Below are positions 1 to 9,158 of a stretch of 64,000 bases of DNA, piece after piece. Under the pieces are notes generated by a model. It had not been told where the DNA came from and made no database searches. It saw only the letters and a program-made list of their open reading frames with translations. Both the position numbers and the translations under genes were made by a program. How positions within the stretch are numbered: position 1 is the first letter of the stretch; every line of letters begins with the position of its first letter. This DNA is from a bacterium (GTDB lineage: Bacteria > Planctomycetota > Planctomycetia > Pirellulales > Pirellulaceae), in NCBI GenBank assembly GCA_030430075.1, contig JAUIGN010000007.1, positions 150,458 through 214,457 of the forward strand. The letters are read 5' to 3'.

Positions 1-365
1 ACGTCGTCATAGAAGGCGTCGATGCTGCCAGAGTTGACGACATATCCCAGGTTGAATCCGGCTTTGACGCCCAGATCCAAGTCCACTTCCACCCCAGTCT
101 GAGTGAAGTCGTCAAATGCATCGAATCCGAGCGGGATCACCGTGTCAAAGCCAACAAAGTCGTCGTAGGTCATCGCGACTGCTGGACCCGGACTGAATTG
201 ACTGGTACCGGTCACCTGAAAGTCATGGATCAGGCCCGCCATCACGCGCCGGTCTTCCAACGTCTCGAAGAGCAGGCGGGCGGCGCCGCGGTTGCCGTGG
301 TAACACGCGTCAGACTTCTGGCGGCGATTTCGGCGCTTTCTTGCTTGCGAGAGTTTCTTGAACAT
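1..365 (-). CDS. N-terminal part of a planctomycete surface protein (partial)
   Basis: Reading the reverse strand from the ATG at 365, an open frame of 121 codons runs off the left edge of the window, so only the N-terminus is present. A purine-rich GAAGGG stretch lies just upstream of the ATG. Residues 9-17 are strongly basic, and residues 32-44 read LFETLEDRRVMAG. This matches the LE-x-LEDRR-type motif found near the N-terminus of many large secreted planctomycete proteins, often those with dockerin, cadherin or PEP-CTERM-like regions. What follows is acidic and polar with a DDF/GFD pattern, consistent with an extracellular beta-rich domain. The function cannot be told from this fragment. 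Export to the surface is inferred from the motif. Confidence 0.7.
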   Translation of the reverse strand, partial: MFKKLSQARKRRNRRQKSDACYHGNRGAARLLFETLEDRRVMAGLIHDFQVTGTSQFSPGPAVAMTYDDFVGFDTVIPLGFDAFDDFTQTGVEVDLDLGVKAGFNLGYVVNSGSIDAFYDD

Positions 366-731
366 GACCAGCCCTTCGAGGTTTGATGAGATCGTCTGGA
401 AATTGCAAGTGTGCCAGCGAGCCACGATCGGCCACGGCTGGGTTCGCCGGTGGTCAACCCTCGCAGTCATTCCGCGAAGTGCAGTTTCGACGTGTGAGAC
501 TCACTGACCGCGTGCATCCCAGCCAGCTTCCGTCACAGAGCGTGCGAAACGTCTTTCCGCATTACTCATAGGCACGAAAACGGTGGTCGAACCCGGACAC
601 GAGATTTGAGAGAAAAGACTGAGACGGACCCGCAAACAGTGTTTTTCTCGGGATTTGTGCTACGATCGAGCTCTGAGAAAAAATAAAAATCGGGGCATCT
701 GGGCGAAGATTGAGTGCGTGGAGTGGCACAC
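366..731. other. Intergenic region between divergent genes
   Basis: This 366-base stretch separates the reverse-strand surface protein from the forward sigma factor gene. It is AT-richer near 640-700 than its surroundings, as expected for a promoter region. I could not pick out a convincing -35/-10 pair or any ECF-type promoter motif. No gene or repeat is apparent. Confidence 0.4.
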
Positions 732-1343
732 ATGAGTGGTCAGCAGGACGATTCTGTCTCCCGATGGATTGACGACCTGAGGCAGGGCGACGACGAGGCC
801 GCAAGTCGTTTGTGGGAAAAGTACTTCGACAGACTCGTCCGGCTGGCCCGCCACAAGATGGGAAACACGCCCCGACGTGTCGCCGACGAAGAAGACATGG
901 CCCTGAGTGTCTTTCGGCGTCTTTGTGACGGCGCGAAAGGCGGGCGTTTCGAGCAGCTTGCCGACCGCGATGACCTATGGCGACTTCTGGTCGTGATTAC
1001 CACTCACCGTGTGATCGATCAGCAGCGTCATGAAACGCCGCTCAAGCGAGGCGGAGGTCAGGTTCGCGGAGAGTCGGTATTTGTCGGGAATTCATCGTCC
1101 CCTGCTGATGGGCTTCAGCAATTGATCGGCAAAGATCCCACCCCCGAGATGCTCGCTCAGATCAGCGAAGAGCACGATCGACTCATGACCATGCTGGATG
1201 ACGACCTGAAGCAAATTGCCGTCTGGAAAATGGAGAATCGTAACAACGAGGAGATTGCGTCCGAACTTGGACTCACGTCCCGCAGCGTACGACGCAAGCT
1301 GGGGAGGATTCGAGAACTCTGGCTGGAGAGCGCGGGGGCATGA
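732..1343 (+). CDS. ECF-type RNA polymerase sigma factor (planctomycete Sigma70_ECF family)
   Basis: A 203-residue sigma factor of the extracytoplasmic-function class. The ATG at 732 is preferred over the in-frame GTG at 714 because GGAG sits a few bases upstream of it. Region 2 covers about residues 10-98 (RLVRLARHKM, DEEDMALSVFRRL, LWRLLVVITTHRVIDQ). Region 4 covers about 145-198 with a helix-turn-helix (NNEEIASELGLTSRSVRRKL). There is no separate anti-sigma gene beside it. Its stop overlaps the start of the kinase gene by four bases (ATGA), so the two are probably translationally coupled. In planctomycetes, sigma factors of this type commonly sit next to Hanks-type kinases that are thought to control them by phosphorylation; that link is inferred here. 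Confidence 0.9.
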   Translation: MSGQQDDSVSRWIDDLRQGDDEAASRLWEKYFDRLVRLARHKMGNTPRRVADEEDMALSVFRRLCDGAKGGRFEQLADRDDLWRLLVVITTHRVIDQQRHETPLKRGGGQVRGESVFVGNSSSPADGLQQLIGKDPTPEMLAQISEEHDRLMTMLDDDLKQIAVWKMENRNNEEIASELGLTSRSVRRKLGRIRELWLESAGA

Positions 1344-4300
1344 ATCCGAAGCAATCGGACTCGCTGTCGCATGTCTCTGGCGAGAGCCACCAGGTGGACA
1401 TGATCTGCGATCGGTTTGAGGCGGCTTGGGTCGCCGGCAGCCGTCCGTCCATCGAGGTTTTTCTCGAGGATGCCGAGGAAGCCTGCCGTTCGCCCCTCCT
1501 CCGTGAGCTATTGCTGGCAGAATGGGATCTCCTTGTTGCCGCCGGTGAGGCAGTCGAGTTGCCGGACTACTTGAGCCGGTTTCCGGATCACGCGGATCAG
1601 GTGGCGACGGCACATCAGGCATGGCTCGCCGAAACCAGCGAAGAGGCCGCTGGCAGCCTGGACGCGCTGTCGCGAGGGGGGGGGGGGGCCAACGCCCCAC
1701 TTGGATTCCATGGTCGACCGGATCTGCGGATTCCCGGCTACGAAATTCAGGAGGTCCTAGGCCGCGGTGGGATGGGGGTGGTCTACCGGGCACGCGACGT
1801 GAAGCTCAAACGCGATGTCGCCCTCAAGATGGTCTTGGCCGGTCGCGACGCGACCCCCGGGGAGCGGGCCCGCTTCTTTTCTGAGGCGGAAGCGGTTGCT
1901 TCGCTCAAGCACCCCAACATCGTTCAAGTTTACGAAGTCTCTCAGCAAGATGACCACCCTTTCATGGTGCTGGAATATGTGTCGGGCGGGACGCTTTCGG
2001 CGCGCCTTGCCGAAGGGCCTCTGCCGACTCGGGACGCAGCCGAGTTGGTGAAAGCGGTGGCCTCCGGCATGAACGTTGCGCACCAGTCAGGCCTGGTCCA
2101 TCGTGACGTCAAGCCAGCCAATATTCTGATGGATGACGGCGGCACGCCGAAGTTGACCGACTTCGGCCTTGTCAAGCAACTCGAGAACGAAAGCGGATTA
2201 ACGCTGAGCGGCACGCCGGTCGGGACACCCTCGTACATGGCGCCCGAACAGGCGGCAGGCCAGTCTAACCGGGTCGGACCAGCTGCGGACGTCTACTCCC
2301 TCGGGGCAACTCTGTATGCCTGCCTGACGGGTGTTCCGCCGCATCAAGCAGACAGCACGGTAGAGACGCTCCGTCGCGTGGTGGAAGAGGAACCGATTCC
2401 GTTGCGACAGGTTTCTGCAGCGATACCTCGAGACTTGGAGACGATTTGCCTCAAGGCATTGCGCAAGGATCCGGCGCGCCGCTACCCCAGCGCGGCCGCG
2501 TTTGCGGAAGATTTGGCCTGTTGGCTCGAACACCGTCCGATCATGGCGCGCCCTACGAGCGGAGCCGAGCACATTGCGAAGTGGTGCCGGCGGCGACCGG
2601 CCGTGGCGGGCCTGTTGCTGGTCTCCGTGCTGGCCGCCATCTCGTTGATCGGCGGTGCGACGTTCTTCAGCGCAAAACTGCGCCAGTCGAATATCAATCT
2701 GCAAGATGAACGAAACAAGGCCGACGCGGCGAGAAGCAAGGCCGTGAAAAAGCAGCGGGAGGCCGAAGTGCAGCGTGGGCGGGCAGATCGTCAGAAGGAA
2801 GAAGCGAAGCGCGAGGCTGAAAAGGCGGCCGCGGTTGCTGATTTTCTCGTCGGCCTGTTTGAGGACACGGATGTGTTTGGCCTGTCGGGACGTACCTTTG
2901 GCGTCTTGCCGCACCTGAATCCGTCAGGCCGCGAGATCCTGAACCGAGGTCGGAAGAAGCTGGCCGACGATCAGGCGTTTGCGGATGATCCGCTGTTGAA
3001 AGCCACACTCGAGCACCATCTGGGAAAATCGTATTTGAGCCTGGGCGACGTCGAGGCCGCTCAGGCGCTCTTGGAAAGTTCACTCGAACTCCGCGCGACA
3101 CTGCTCCCGGACGACCATCCCGAGTACGCGGCCAGCCTCCACGAAAATGCGCTCCTCCGATGCTTCCACTCCGATGTCGGGGCGGGAATCGATGCCTGCC
3201 GCGACGTTCTGGAATTGCGTCGTCGAATTCATGGCGACGACCATCGATTGACACTCGAATCAGAACTGCAATTGGGAATCGTTTTGGTCTGCACACGCCA
3301 GCTGGATGCAGCGCGTCCCCATCTGCAGCACGTCGCCGAGGTTCGCCGGGCCCGGTTGGCGGCAGCCGAGCAGTCCGGCCGGAAAGACATCGCTGCCGAA
3401 GCGGAAGCCCTCGGCGCCGCGGTGACCTTCCTGGCAACGGTCGAAGTACGAGGTAACACCCCGTGGAAAGTCCTTCCGCTGATCGAAGAAGTGAAGCAAC
3501 TTGCCCAACACGTTCCAGATCAGGCGAAAGCCCGTGCTGCGCTCGAGTTGATTGCCATGTTCAAAAACGTCGCCCTGGATCCACTTGGCCGCAATCCAGA
3601 AACCGAGGCCAGCTTCCAGAGAGCGATGGCTGCGATTGAAGAAGTGTTGGGGGCCGATCATTACTTGATGTACTTTGTGTTGCTGGAATATCAGGGAATG
3701 TGCTACGAACAAGGCATTCGGGAAGAAAGGCGCGGAAGCCGTGGGGATGCCGTCTTCATGTACGAGCGGTTTGGCAAGGCGGAAAGCCTGGGGCGCCGGC
3801 GCTTGGAAATCGTTCGCAAGGTCTTCCCCGAAAATCCCTCTATGATCGCCGAAGCGTGTTATCAACTGTCACGCGCGATCATCCATGGGCGCGCGTGTGC
3901 CGCCGAAGCGGCCAGCGAGCAGGTGACCGGCAGACCGCGATTCAACGAAGCCGAACTGCTGGCACGCGAGGCAGTCGACCGGAGTTTCAATCAGGCAGGC
4001 ACTACAGAGACGTCTGGTACCTATGAGTTCTATCTCGCCTGGCTGCTGGTGAGGAAAGACCCGGCCGACCTGGCCGAGCCGACCGTCCTCTATCGGAGAG
4101 CATGGCAGGTGCGCTGCGATCGTGTGGGGTACGACCACGTGATCAGCACGGCCTCGTTGAGCCGAGTGCTCGACATGCTGGCCAGGCAAGGCGAGTTTCA
4201 GCAACTCGGTGATGTGCTGGATGAGCATCTGAGTCGACTGAGTGACCAGCAGGCGTGGGAACACATTGACGTGCGAAAACTGGTGGAGATCGCCGTGCTG

Positions 4301-4507
4301 TTGGAAGCGCACGGGGAGGCGGATACGGCCCTCCGGTTACTGGAGCAGGCAGTGCAGGCGGGCTTTGACGTGAAGGACTTGCCCAGCTATTCAGAATTTT
4401 GCCGGCTCAGCGAGCGGCCCCGGTTTCAGGCGATCGTCGAACATGGGCTCGCCGTGAAACCGAAAGAAAAGAATCTCTTCGAAGGACTCAGGAGCCTGCT
4501 GGAATAA
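1340..4507 (+). CDS. Hanks-type serine/threonine protein kinase with TPR-like C-terminal region
   Basis: A 1055-residue membrane-anchored kinase. Residues 1-100 form the helical N-terminal domain common in planctomycete kinases. The kinase domain spans about 133-398, with glycine loop GRGGMGVVY (141-149), ATP-binding lysine in VALK (163), catalytic HRD (254-256) and DFG (274-276). A single membrane segment lies at about 420-443, followed by a charged coiled coil to about 505 and a long alpha-helical, TPR-like region that would be extracytoplasmic. The gene overlaps the sigma factor stop by four bases and is likely its regulatory partner. Between the N-terminal and kinase domains the gene contains a run of 13 G residues (1676-1688), coding for four glycines. 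Gain or loss of one base there would destroy the kinase frame. Confidence 0.93.
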   Translation: MNPKQSDSLSHVSGESHQVDMICDRFEAAWVAGSRPSIEVFLEDAEEACRSPLLRELLLAEWDLLVAAGEAVELPDYLSRFPDHADQVATAHQAWLAETSEEAAGSLDALSRGGGGANAPLGFHGRPDLRIPGYEIQEVLGRGGMGVVYRARDVKLKRDVALKMVLAGRDATPGERARFFSEAEAVASLKHPNIVQVYEVSQQDDHPFMVLEYVSGGTLSARLAEGPLPTRDAAELVKAVASGMNVAHQSGLVHRDVKPANILMDDGGTPKLTDFGLVKQLENESGLTLSGTPVGTPSYMAPEQAAGQSNRVGPAADVYSLGATLYACLTGVPPHQADSTVETLRRVVEEEPIPLRQVSAAIPRDLETICLKALRKDPARRYPSAAAFAEDLACWLEHRPIMARPTSGAEHIAKWCRRRPAVAGLLLVSVLAAISLIGGATFFSAKLRQSNINLQDERNKADAARSKAVKKQREAEVQRGRADRQKEEAKREAEKAAAVADFLVGLFEDTDVFGLSGRTFGVLPHLNPSGREILNRGRKKLADDQAFADDPLLKATLEHHLGKSYLSLGDVEAAQALLESSLELRATLLPDDHPEYAASLHENALLRCFHSDVGAGIDACRDVLELRRRIHGDDHRLTLESELQLGIVLVCTRQLDAARPHLQHVAEVRRARLAAAEQSGRKDIAAEAEALGAAVTFLATVEVRGNTPWKVLPLIEEVKQLAQHVPDQAKARAALELIAMFKNVALDPLGRNPETEASFQRAMAAIEEVLGADHYLMYFVLLEYQGMCYEQGIREERRGSRGDAVFMYERFGKAESLGRRRLEIVRKVFPENPSMIAEACYQLSRAIIHGRACAAEAASEQVTGRPRFNEAELLAREAVDRSFNQAGTTETSGTYEFYLAWLLVRKDPADLAEPTVLYRRAWQVRCDRVGYDHVISTASLSRVLDMLARQGEFQQLGDVLDEHLSRLSDQQAWEHIDVRKLVEIAVLLEAHGEADTALRLLEQAVQAGFDVKDLPSYSEFCRLSERPRFQAIVEHGLAVKPKEKNLFEGLRSLLE
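1676..1688 (+). repeat. Homopolymeric G13 tract inside the kinase gene
   Basis: Thirteen consecutive G residues lie at codons 113-117 of the kinase gene, in the linker between the N-terminal domain and the catalytic domain. As given, the tract keeps the frame open (Ser-Arg-Gly-Gly-Gly-Gly-Ala). Tracts of this length are known slippage sites in other bacteria. It could also hide a sequencing or assembly length error, although the reading frame is intact on both sides. Confidence 0.9.
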
Positions 4508-4681
4508 GCTCAACGCCTCCAAGCGCGATGGGATATCACCTGGTCGACGACTTCAGACGAACCGTTCAGCAGCACGCGGCAATTGGTTGTGATGACGCGA
4601 GCGTGAAGTCGCTTCACCTGCAGACGCGTCGATCATGCGACCGCAACGGTCCCGCGAAGATAACGCCAAGATCGCCGGCGA

Positions 4682-5431
4682 CTACAAGAGACTCTCTAAC
4701 AGCAGCCGCATCTTGCGCAATTCGACCATGTGGTCAACGTCCGGCATCTCGGTGATGTGGACGCTCAGAGCCCGCGTGTAGCCGGCCTGTCTCAATAGAC
4801 CGACAAGGCGCCCGTAGTCCACTTCTCCTTGGCCGACGCGAACCTGCATCTGGTCTTTCTTGGTATCACGCAGGTGAACGTGATACACGTATTTCATCAA
4901 CTTGTCAGTGTTCTTGTTGTGGTGGGGGCCGCAGATGTACTGGCTGGGATCAAAGGCCAGCCCTAACCCCTTCACGTTGTCACAAAGGACGGCAACCGTG
5001 TCGGGGTCCTCAGATAGCCGCCCGACCTGGCTGAGCATCGCGACGCGAACTCCCTGCAACTCGGCAATCGCCACCAGCTTCCTGAGCCGCTCGACCTCCT
5101 CATTGAAAGGCGTGCCGAGCAGGCCGGAGGGGATAATCAGCGTTACCACCTTCGTCGCTTTCGCCAGGCGGGTGATCGCCTCGAACTGCTGGTAGTAAGC
5201 CTCGCCTTCCGCCTCGATTTCCAGGCTATAGGCGGCGATGTCAAGCCGGTGCGTATCACGGCACCGAGCGATCGCCGATTCGAGGTCGGCGAGTACCTCC
5301 GAAGGGCGAAGCGAGCCGCCATTCTCGTGGATGGCGATTTCGACGCCCGTGAATTCCAGGTCATTGAGCTTGCCGATGGCCTCAACCAACGGCAAACCCC
5401 GGTGACACTCCGTGGATGCGACGACAATCAA
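4682..5431 (-). CDS. Sugar phosphate isomerase/epimerase family protein (AP endonuclease 2-like TIM barrel)
   Basis: A 249-residue cytoplasmic protein of the xylose isomerase-like TIM-barrel superfamily. The start is a TTG at 5431, supported by a strong AAAGGAG seven bases upstream. Strand-end acidic and histidine residues typical of the family are visible: FTGVEIAIHENGG near the N-terminus, LGLAFDPSQY in the middle, and HVHLRDTKKD followed by GQGEVDYGRL towards the end, the usual metal-binding and substrate region. Length fits the family. The substrate cannot be told. The gene stands alone, facing the kinase gene tail to tail with about 175 bases between them. Confidence 0.8.
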   Translation of the reverse strand: MIVVASTECHRGLPLVEAIGKLNDLEFTGVEIAIHENGGSLRPSEVLADLESAIARCRDTHRLDIAAYSLEIEAEGEAYYQQFEAITRLAKATKVVTLIIPSGLLGTPFNEEVERLRKLVAIAELQGVRVAMLSQVGRLSEDPDTVAVLCDNVKGLGLAFDPSQYICGPHHNKNTDKLMKYVYHVHLRDTKKDQMQVRVGQGEVDYGRLVGLLRQAGYTRALSVHITEMPDVDHMVELRKMRLLLESLL

Positions 5432-6411
5432 TGCCGACTCCTTTCCGCAATACGATCACAGGCAGATGCACGAGCAGCCGTCACCGGCCCGCGAATGGCC
5501 AACCCGGCCAACTCAGTAGATTCAAGAAACGCCCGCGTAATTTACCTTCAGGTGCCGGTCTAGGGCAACACCAGCGAAAGCTAGCGACCGTTTGCTCGGC
5601 GAGCTCGACGCAATCTGCAGTGCAGCCAGCGCTAGAGACCTCGCCCGCTTGCCCGACAGGGGTGATCTCACAAACGAGACGCCGCCGCCGGGGCTGCCAG
5701 TCGTACCGGTGCCTCCGAGCGAAAAGCTGACATACCATTCTGACGCGCTCGAGTGCTGCCACTGCCGAGTGCTGCCACTGCGCGTACGAGCGTACGTCCG
5801 CACCGCTTTAGAACCGCCAAGCTGCGGGTGGCCCCTTTCGAACCGCACTCCGAAAGCTCTTTATGGGTGTCCCCTTTCGAGCCCTGAGCCCTTTCGAGCC
5901 CAAGCTGAGGGTGGCCCCTTTCGAACCCCCCCCCACCTGGTTCGGCGCGGGTCTCCGACCCCGCCGAAACCGCCGACCGAAGGTCTCCAATTCCCCTTGA
6001 TTCGTCCGCAATGACGGCCCAATGTGGGTGTCCCCTTCCGAACTCCGCCCCTCCGAACTCCGAAAGCACAAAGCAAATTGTGGGTGTCCCCCTCCGATCG
6101 TGATGAAGGCCCAATGTGGGTGTCCCCCTCCGATCCTCTCCGATCCAATTGTGGGTGTCCCCCTCCGAAAGCACCACACCCGAGCGTACCACGCGACGCC
6201 CCTTCCTGCCTTCCCTGTATTTCCTCCTTTCACTGCCATTGTTGGCCGGCAACCCTTACCTAAAATGTGGACAGGCCGGTGAACGGCGGTCGCCAACCGA
6301 GACGCGACGCCCCGACCGTCGACGTGCCGACCTTCAACGTGCCGACCTTCAACGTGCCAACCCGTGACCGGACCGACGGAAGCCTCACCTGCCATCTCTC
6401 GGGAGACCCGC
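5432..6411. repeat. Repeat-rich intergenic region with GGGTGTCCCC-type repeats
   Basis: Almost 1 kb without a credible gene. It holds seven copies of a motif close to GTGGGTGTCCCCyTyCGA, at about 5825, 5863, 5906, 6023, 6080, 6115 and 6151. There is also one copy of the dispersed GACCCCGCCGAAACCG element at 5945-5990, a tandem 16-bp repeat at about 5752-5783, and a tandem 15-bp repeat (CGTGCCGACCTTCAA) at about 6322-6360. Frames on both strands stay open through the array only because the repeat lacks stop codons; the predicted peptides are low complexity and are not taken as proteins. Confidence 0.8.
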
Positions 6412-7518
6412 ATGGCCCAGGATTCGCCTTCGCCCACGCCGCCCGTTACTGCCGAAATCGTCTCGGCCCCCGTCGAGGCGGTTGTCCCGCAAATTGTGAT
6501 CCAGTCACCCAGGCCATCGTACGGGAAGGTGCTGACGTGGCTGGGGTGGATCGGTTTCGCGTTTTGCGGCGCGCTCCTGCTGAGCCAATACGCGCTCCTG
6601 GGCGAGTACTTCGACAGCAGTGGGGGGATCTACGAGCGATACCATTCGGGTGAAGAGTTCGCCACCGAAAAGGTTGCCATCATTTCTTTGACGGGGGTGA
6701 TCGTCGAAGGCGACGGCTTTGTCAAGCGTCAGATTGACCGCGTCCGCGACGACGAGAATGTCAAAGCGGTGGTCGTGCGAATCGACTCGCCGGGCGGCAC
6801 CGTGACTGGTTCCGACTACATCCACCATCACCTGGTCAAATTGAGAGAGGAGAGAAACCTGCCGCTGGTGGTCAGCATGGGCAGTATGGCAGCCAGCGGC
6901 GGATACTACGCGGCCATGGCGGTCGGCAAGCAGCCCAAGAGCATCTACGCCGAACCAACGTCGACGACAGGGTCGATTGGTGTCATCATCCCGCACTATG
7001 ACATCAGTGGCTTGATGGAACGGTACGATGTCAAGGACGATTCGATTGCCAGCCATCCTCGCAAGCAGATGCTGGCGATGACTCGGCCGATTCCGGACGA
7101 GCATCGTCAGATCCTGCAAACGTACGTTGATGAATCGTTCGAGCGATTCAAGGAGATTGTGAAGTCCGGCCGCCCTGCCTATCTAAAAGACCCTGATCTC
7201 TTGGAAGAGCTGGCGACGGGCGAGATCTTTTCCGCCACGCGCGCTCAGAAGAATGGGCTCGTGGACGAGATCGGCTTCATCGAAGACGCCGTCGACCGGG
7301 CCCTGGAACTGGCCGGTCTCGACAAGGATGACACCCGCGTGATTCGTTTCGAAAAGCCGGCGGGATTGTTCGATCTGCCGGTGATTGCCATGTCGGGATC
7401 CAACCGGGCTGGGGACGTCAACACGCTGTTGGAGTTGAGCGCCCCGCGAGCTTACTATCTATCGACATCGCTACCGCCATTCGTCGCCAGCTATTCGCAG
7501 ATCTTCGACCGCCAATAG
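6412..7518 (+). CDS. sppA: Signal peptide peptidase SppA
   Basis: A 368-residue membrane serine protease of the S49 family that cleaves leftover signal peptides in the membrane. The ATG at 6412 has GGGAG upstream and is preferred to the GTG at 6364. A proline-rich N-terminus precedes one membrane segment (LGWIGFAFCGALLLSQYALL). The protease domain begins at KVAIISLTGVI; RIDSPGGTVTGSD follows, then the nucleophile Ser162 in AASGGYYAAM. The Lys in SHPRKQML is the likely general base. TSTTGSIGVI is also conserved. Length matches the short, single-domain bacterial form, as in Bacillus, rather than the duplicated E. coli form. It appears monocistronic. Confidence 0.9.
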   Translation: MAQDSPSPTPPVTAEIVSAPVEAVVPQIVIQSPRPSYGKVLTWLGWIGFAFCGALLLSQYALLGEYFDSSGGIYERYHSGEEFATEKVAIISLTGVIVEGDGFVKRQIDRVRDDENVKAVVVRIDSPGGTVTGSDYIHHHLVKLREERNLPLVVSMGSMAASGGYYAAMAVGKQPKSIYAEPTSTTGSIGVIIPHYDISGLMERYDVKDDSIASHPRKQMLAMTRPIPDEHRQILQTYVDESFERFKEIVKSGRPAYLKDPDLLEELATGEIFSATRAQKNGLVDEIGFIEDAVDRALELAGLDKDDTRVIRFEKPAGLFDLPVIAMSGSNRAGDVNTLLELSAPRAYYLSTSLPPFVASYSQIFDRQ

Positions 7519-7540
7519 TTGGGTCGGTACGCCGGCCGCC

Positions 7541-8662
7541 TCACGGCTGCTTTCCGTCCCTGAAGCGACCCCCACCACGTCGACGGTTGGCGCCCTGAGG
7601 TGGGAAGAAGGAGCCAGGGCGGCGGCCCCGGCTGCGTAAAAACAACCGCTCCAGCTCGACCTCTTTGCGATCCGGCGGCAGATTGTTGAGGTAGTCCTGG
7701 TCCTCTGCGTCCAGGCCGTCGAAGTAGGCTTCGAGCATTTCCGGGGGGATGCGGGGGCGGTTTCCGAGTCGGCTGAAGATGGCGGCGGAGATCCAACGCT
7801 GGATTAGCTCGCGTTTTTCCGGATCATCCTTTGCCGCGTTGATCGTCGCCTGGGCGGGGGCGGAGAGTCGGTCGATCAGCGCCTGACGCTCGGCGGCGGT
7901 CGGATTCAGCCGCTCCAGGAACCGCGCATCGTTGCTTCCTCCGATCCGCCGGCGGAAGAGCGACATGATCTCGGTTCGCTGCCGCAGCGGCTGCTCGATC
8001 AGACGCAACCGCTGCTGCTCGCTGAGCGGCAATCGCTCCAGGGCCAGTTCCGCCAGCCAGTTGATGATCGCGTCACGATCCTGGACGCTCAGCGATTTCT
8101 CGACCAGTGCTTGAAAGCGTTCACGTTCCTGTTTCTGAACGAGATCCTTGATGGCACGAACACGTTCGTCAGCCGGCAGCGCCAGCAACTGCAGCCGCTC
8201 GCCGGCCGGCAGGCTTTGCATCCACGCGTGGTAGAGCCGCAAGAGCGGCGCCAACCGCTGCTGCTCCGGACCTTCAAAGACGGTTTCGTAGAGGTCACGC
8301 AGTTCTTCCCGTTGCGCGTTCTTGAGTTTGGCAAACCGCTGGTGGTTCCGCCGCAACTTCTCCTTCTCGGCTGCCGACATGGCCGCCACCCGAGCTCGCC
8401 GCCGTTCCATCTGTTCGCCTGTCGGTAACTCTTCGGCCGCCAATGAACTTGCCAGCATCAGGACCGTGAAGCCGACGAGGGCGACCGTCGCCTGGGCACG
8501 TTCGAAGCGGCGAAGACCGCTGATCCACCTCAGCCGCCCTGCCGACCCGCCTTCCGTCCGAGCCGTCACGTCAGCCGCGCCGGCGACCATCCTGGCATCC
8601 GCTGCCGCCAACGCGTCGATCATGGGCGGCGTCCGCCCTGCCGCTCGGGCCTTACGAGGCAT
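7541..8662 (-). CDS. Secreted or anchored helical protein, DUF3106-like
   Basis: About 373 residues from the ATG at 8662; an upstream extension to 8743 in the same frame lies inside the anti-sigma gene and is rejected. A hydrophobic segment at about residues 47-66 (ATVALVGFTVLMLASSLAA) looks like a late signal or anchor. The rest is very rich in Arg, Glu, Leu and Gln and is built of repeated helical units such as EKEKLRRNHQRFAKL and LPLSEQQRLRLIEQPL. These resemble DUF3106 or zinc-resistance-like helical repeats seen in other planctomycetes. It ends in a Gly/Arg-rich tail. The start overlaps the end of the anti-sigma gene by 11 bases, so it is the third gene of that operon. A periplasmic sensing or structural role is only a guess. 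Confidence 0.7.
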   Translation of the reverse strand: MPRKARAAGRTPPMIDALAAADARMVAGAADVTARTEGGSAGRLRWISGLRRFERAQATVALVGFTVLMLASSLAAEELPTGEQMERRRARVAAMSAAEKEKLRRNHQRFAKLKNAQREELRDLYETVFEGPEQQRLAPLLRLYHAWMQSLPAGERLQLLALPADERVRAIKDLVQKQERERFQALVEKSLSVQDRDAIINWLAELALERLPLSEQQRLRLIEQPLRQRTEIMSLFRRRIGGSNDARFLERLNPTAAERQALIDRLSAPAQATINAAKDDPEKRELIQRWISAAIFSRLGNRPRIPPEMLEAYFDGLDAEDQDYLNNLPPDRKEVELERLFLRSRGRRPGSFFPPQGANRRRGGGRFRDGKQP

Positions 8663-9158
8663 CGTTGTTGTTCTCCTCGACAAACAGGCCTTCGTTCTCC
8701 AGGGCAAAGAGAAACTCGACATCCTCCACCTGTTGGAGCGCATCCAGGTTCTCGATCACCGGCAGATCGCGGAGCAGTTCCTCGTCGGACCGTTGCAGCG
8801 CGCGCGAGGCGAACGTGTACCCGACCAGGCCGGCGATGAGCAAGCTTGCCGCCGCCATGCCGCCCCAGGCAAACCGCCGCTGGGCCGTGCCCCGGCTCCG
8901 CACCTCGACTTCGCGCGATGCCGCCACCGCGACCATCTCGAGCGTTGTTTCGGTGAAGTCCGTGGAAGCGTTCTCCGTCGGCAATTCATCCAGCAGATCC
9001 CACGCCTGTTGATGCTCGCGCATCCGCTGCATTAACTCCGGATCCTCCGCCAGCCGCAGCTCAATTTGCCGGCGAACCTCCGCGTCGACTTCGCCATCGA
9101 GGTACGCAATGAGTTCATCGGGGTCAGACGGCGAATTCGTATCCGCATGGTCGGTCAT
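8652..9158 (-). CDS. Membrane anti-sigma factor
   Basis: 168 residues. The N-terminal cytoplasmic domain (about 1-70) carries the pattern ELIAYLDGEVDAE followed by LAEDPELMQRMREHQQAWDLLDELP, typical of anti-sigma domains in planctomycetes. The HxxxCxxC zinc motif of the ZAS class is absent. One membrane segment follows at about 91-113 (WGGMAAASLLIAGLVGYTF), then a short acidic outer tail. Its ATG overlaps the sigma factor stop as ATGA (9155-9158), so the two proteins are probably made in fixed ratio and bind each other. What signal releases the sigma factor is not visible. Confidence 0.82.
   Translation of the reverse strand: MTDHADTNSPSDPDELIAYLDGEVDAEVRRQIELRLAEDPELMQRMREHQQAWDLLDELPTENASTDFTETTLEMVAVAASREVEVRSRGTAQRRFAWGGMAAASLLIAGLVGYTFASRALQRSDEELLRDLPVIENLDALQQVEDVEFLFALENEGLFVEENNNDAS

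Noticed and set aside
2198..2914. Reverse-strand frame of 238 codons inside the kinase gene
   Set aside because: Shadow of the kinase gene; no recognisable domain.
5668..6437. Several reverse-strand frames through the GGGTGTCCCC array
   Set aside because: Three overlapping phases are open at once because the repeat has no stops. Products consist of repeated GDTHIG-like peptides.
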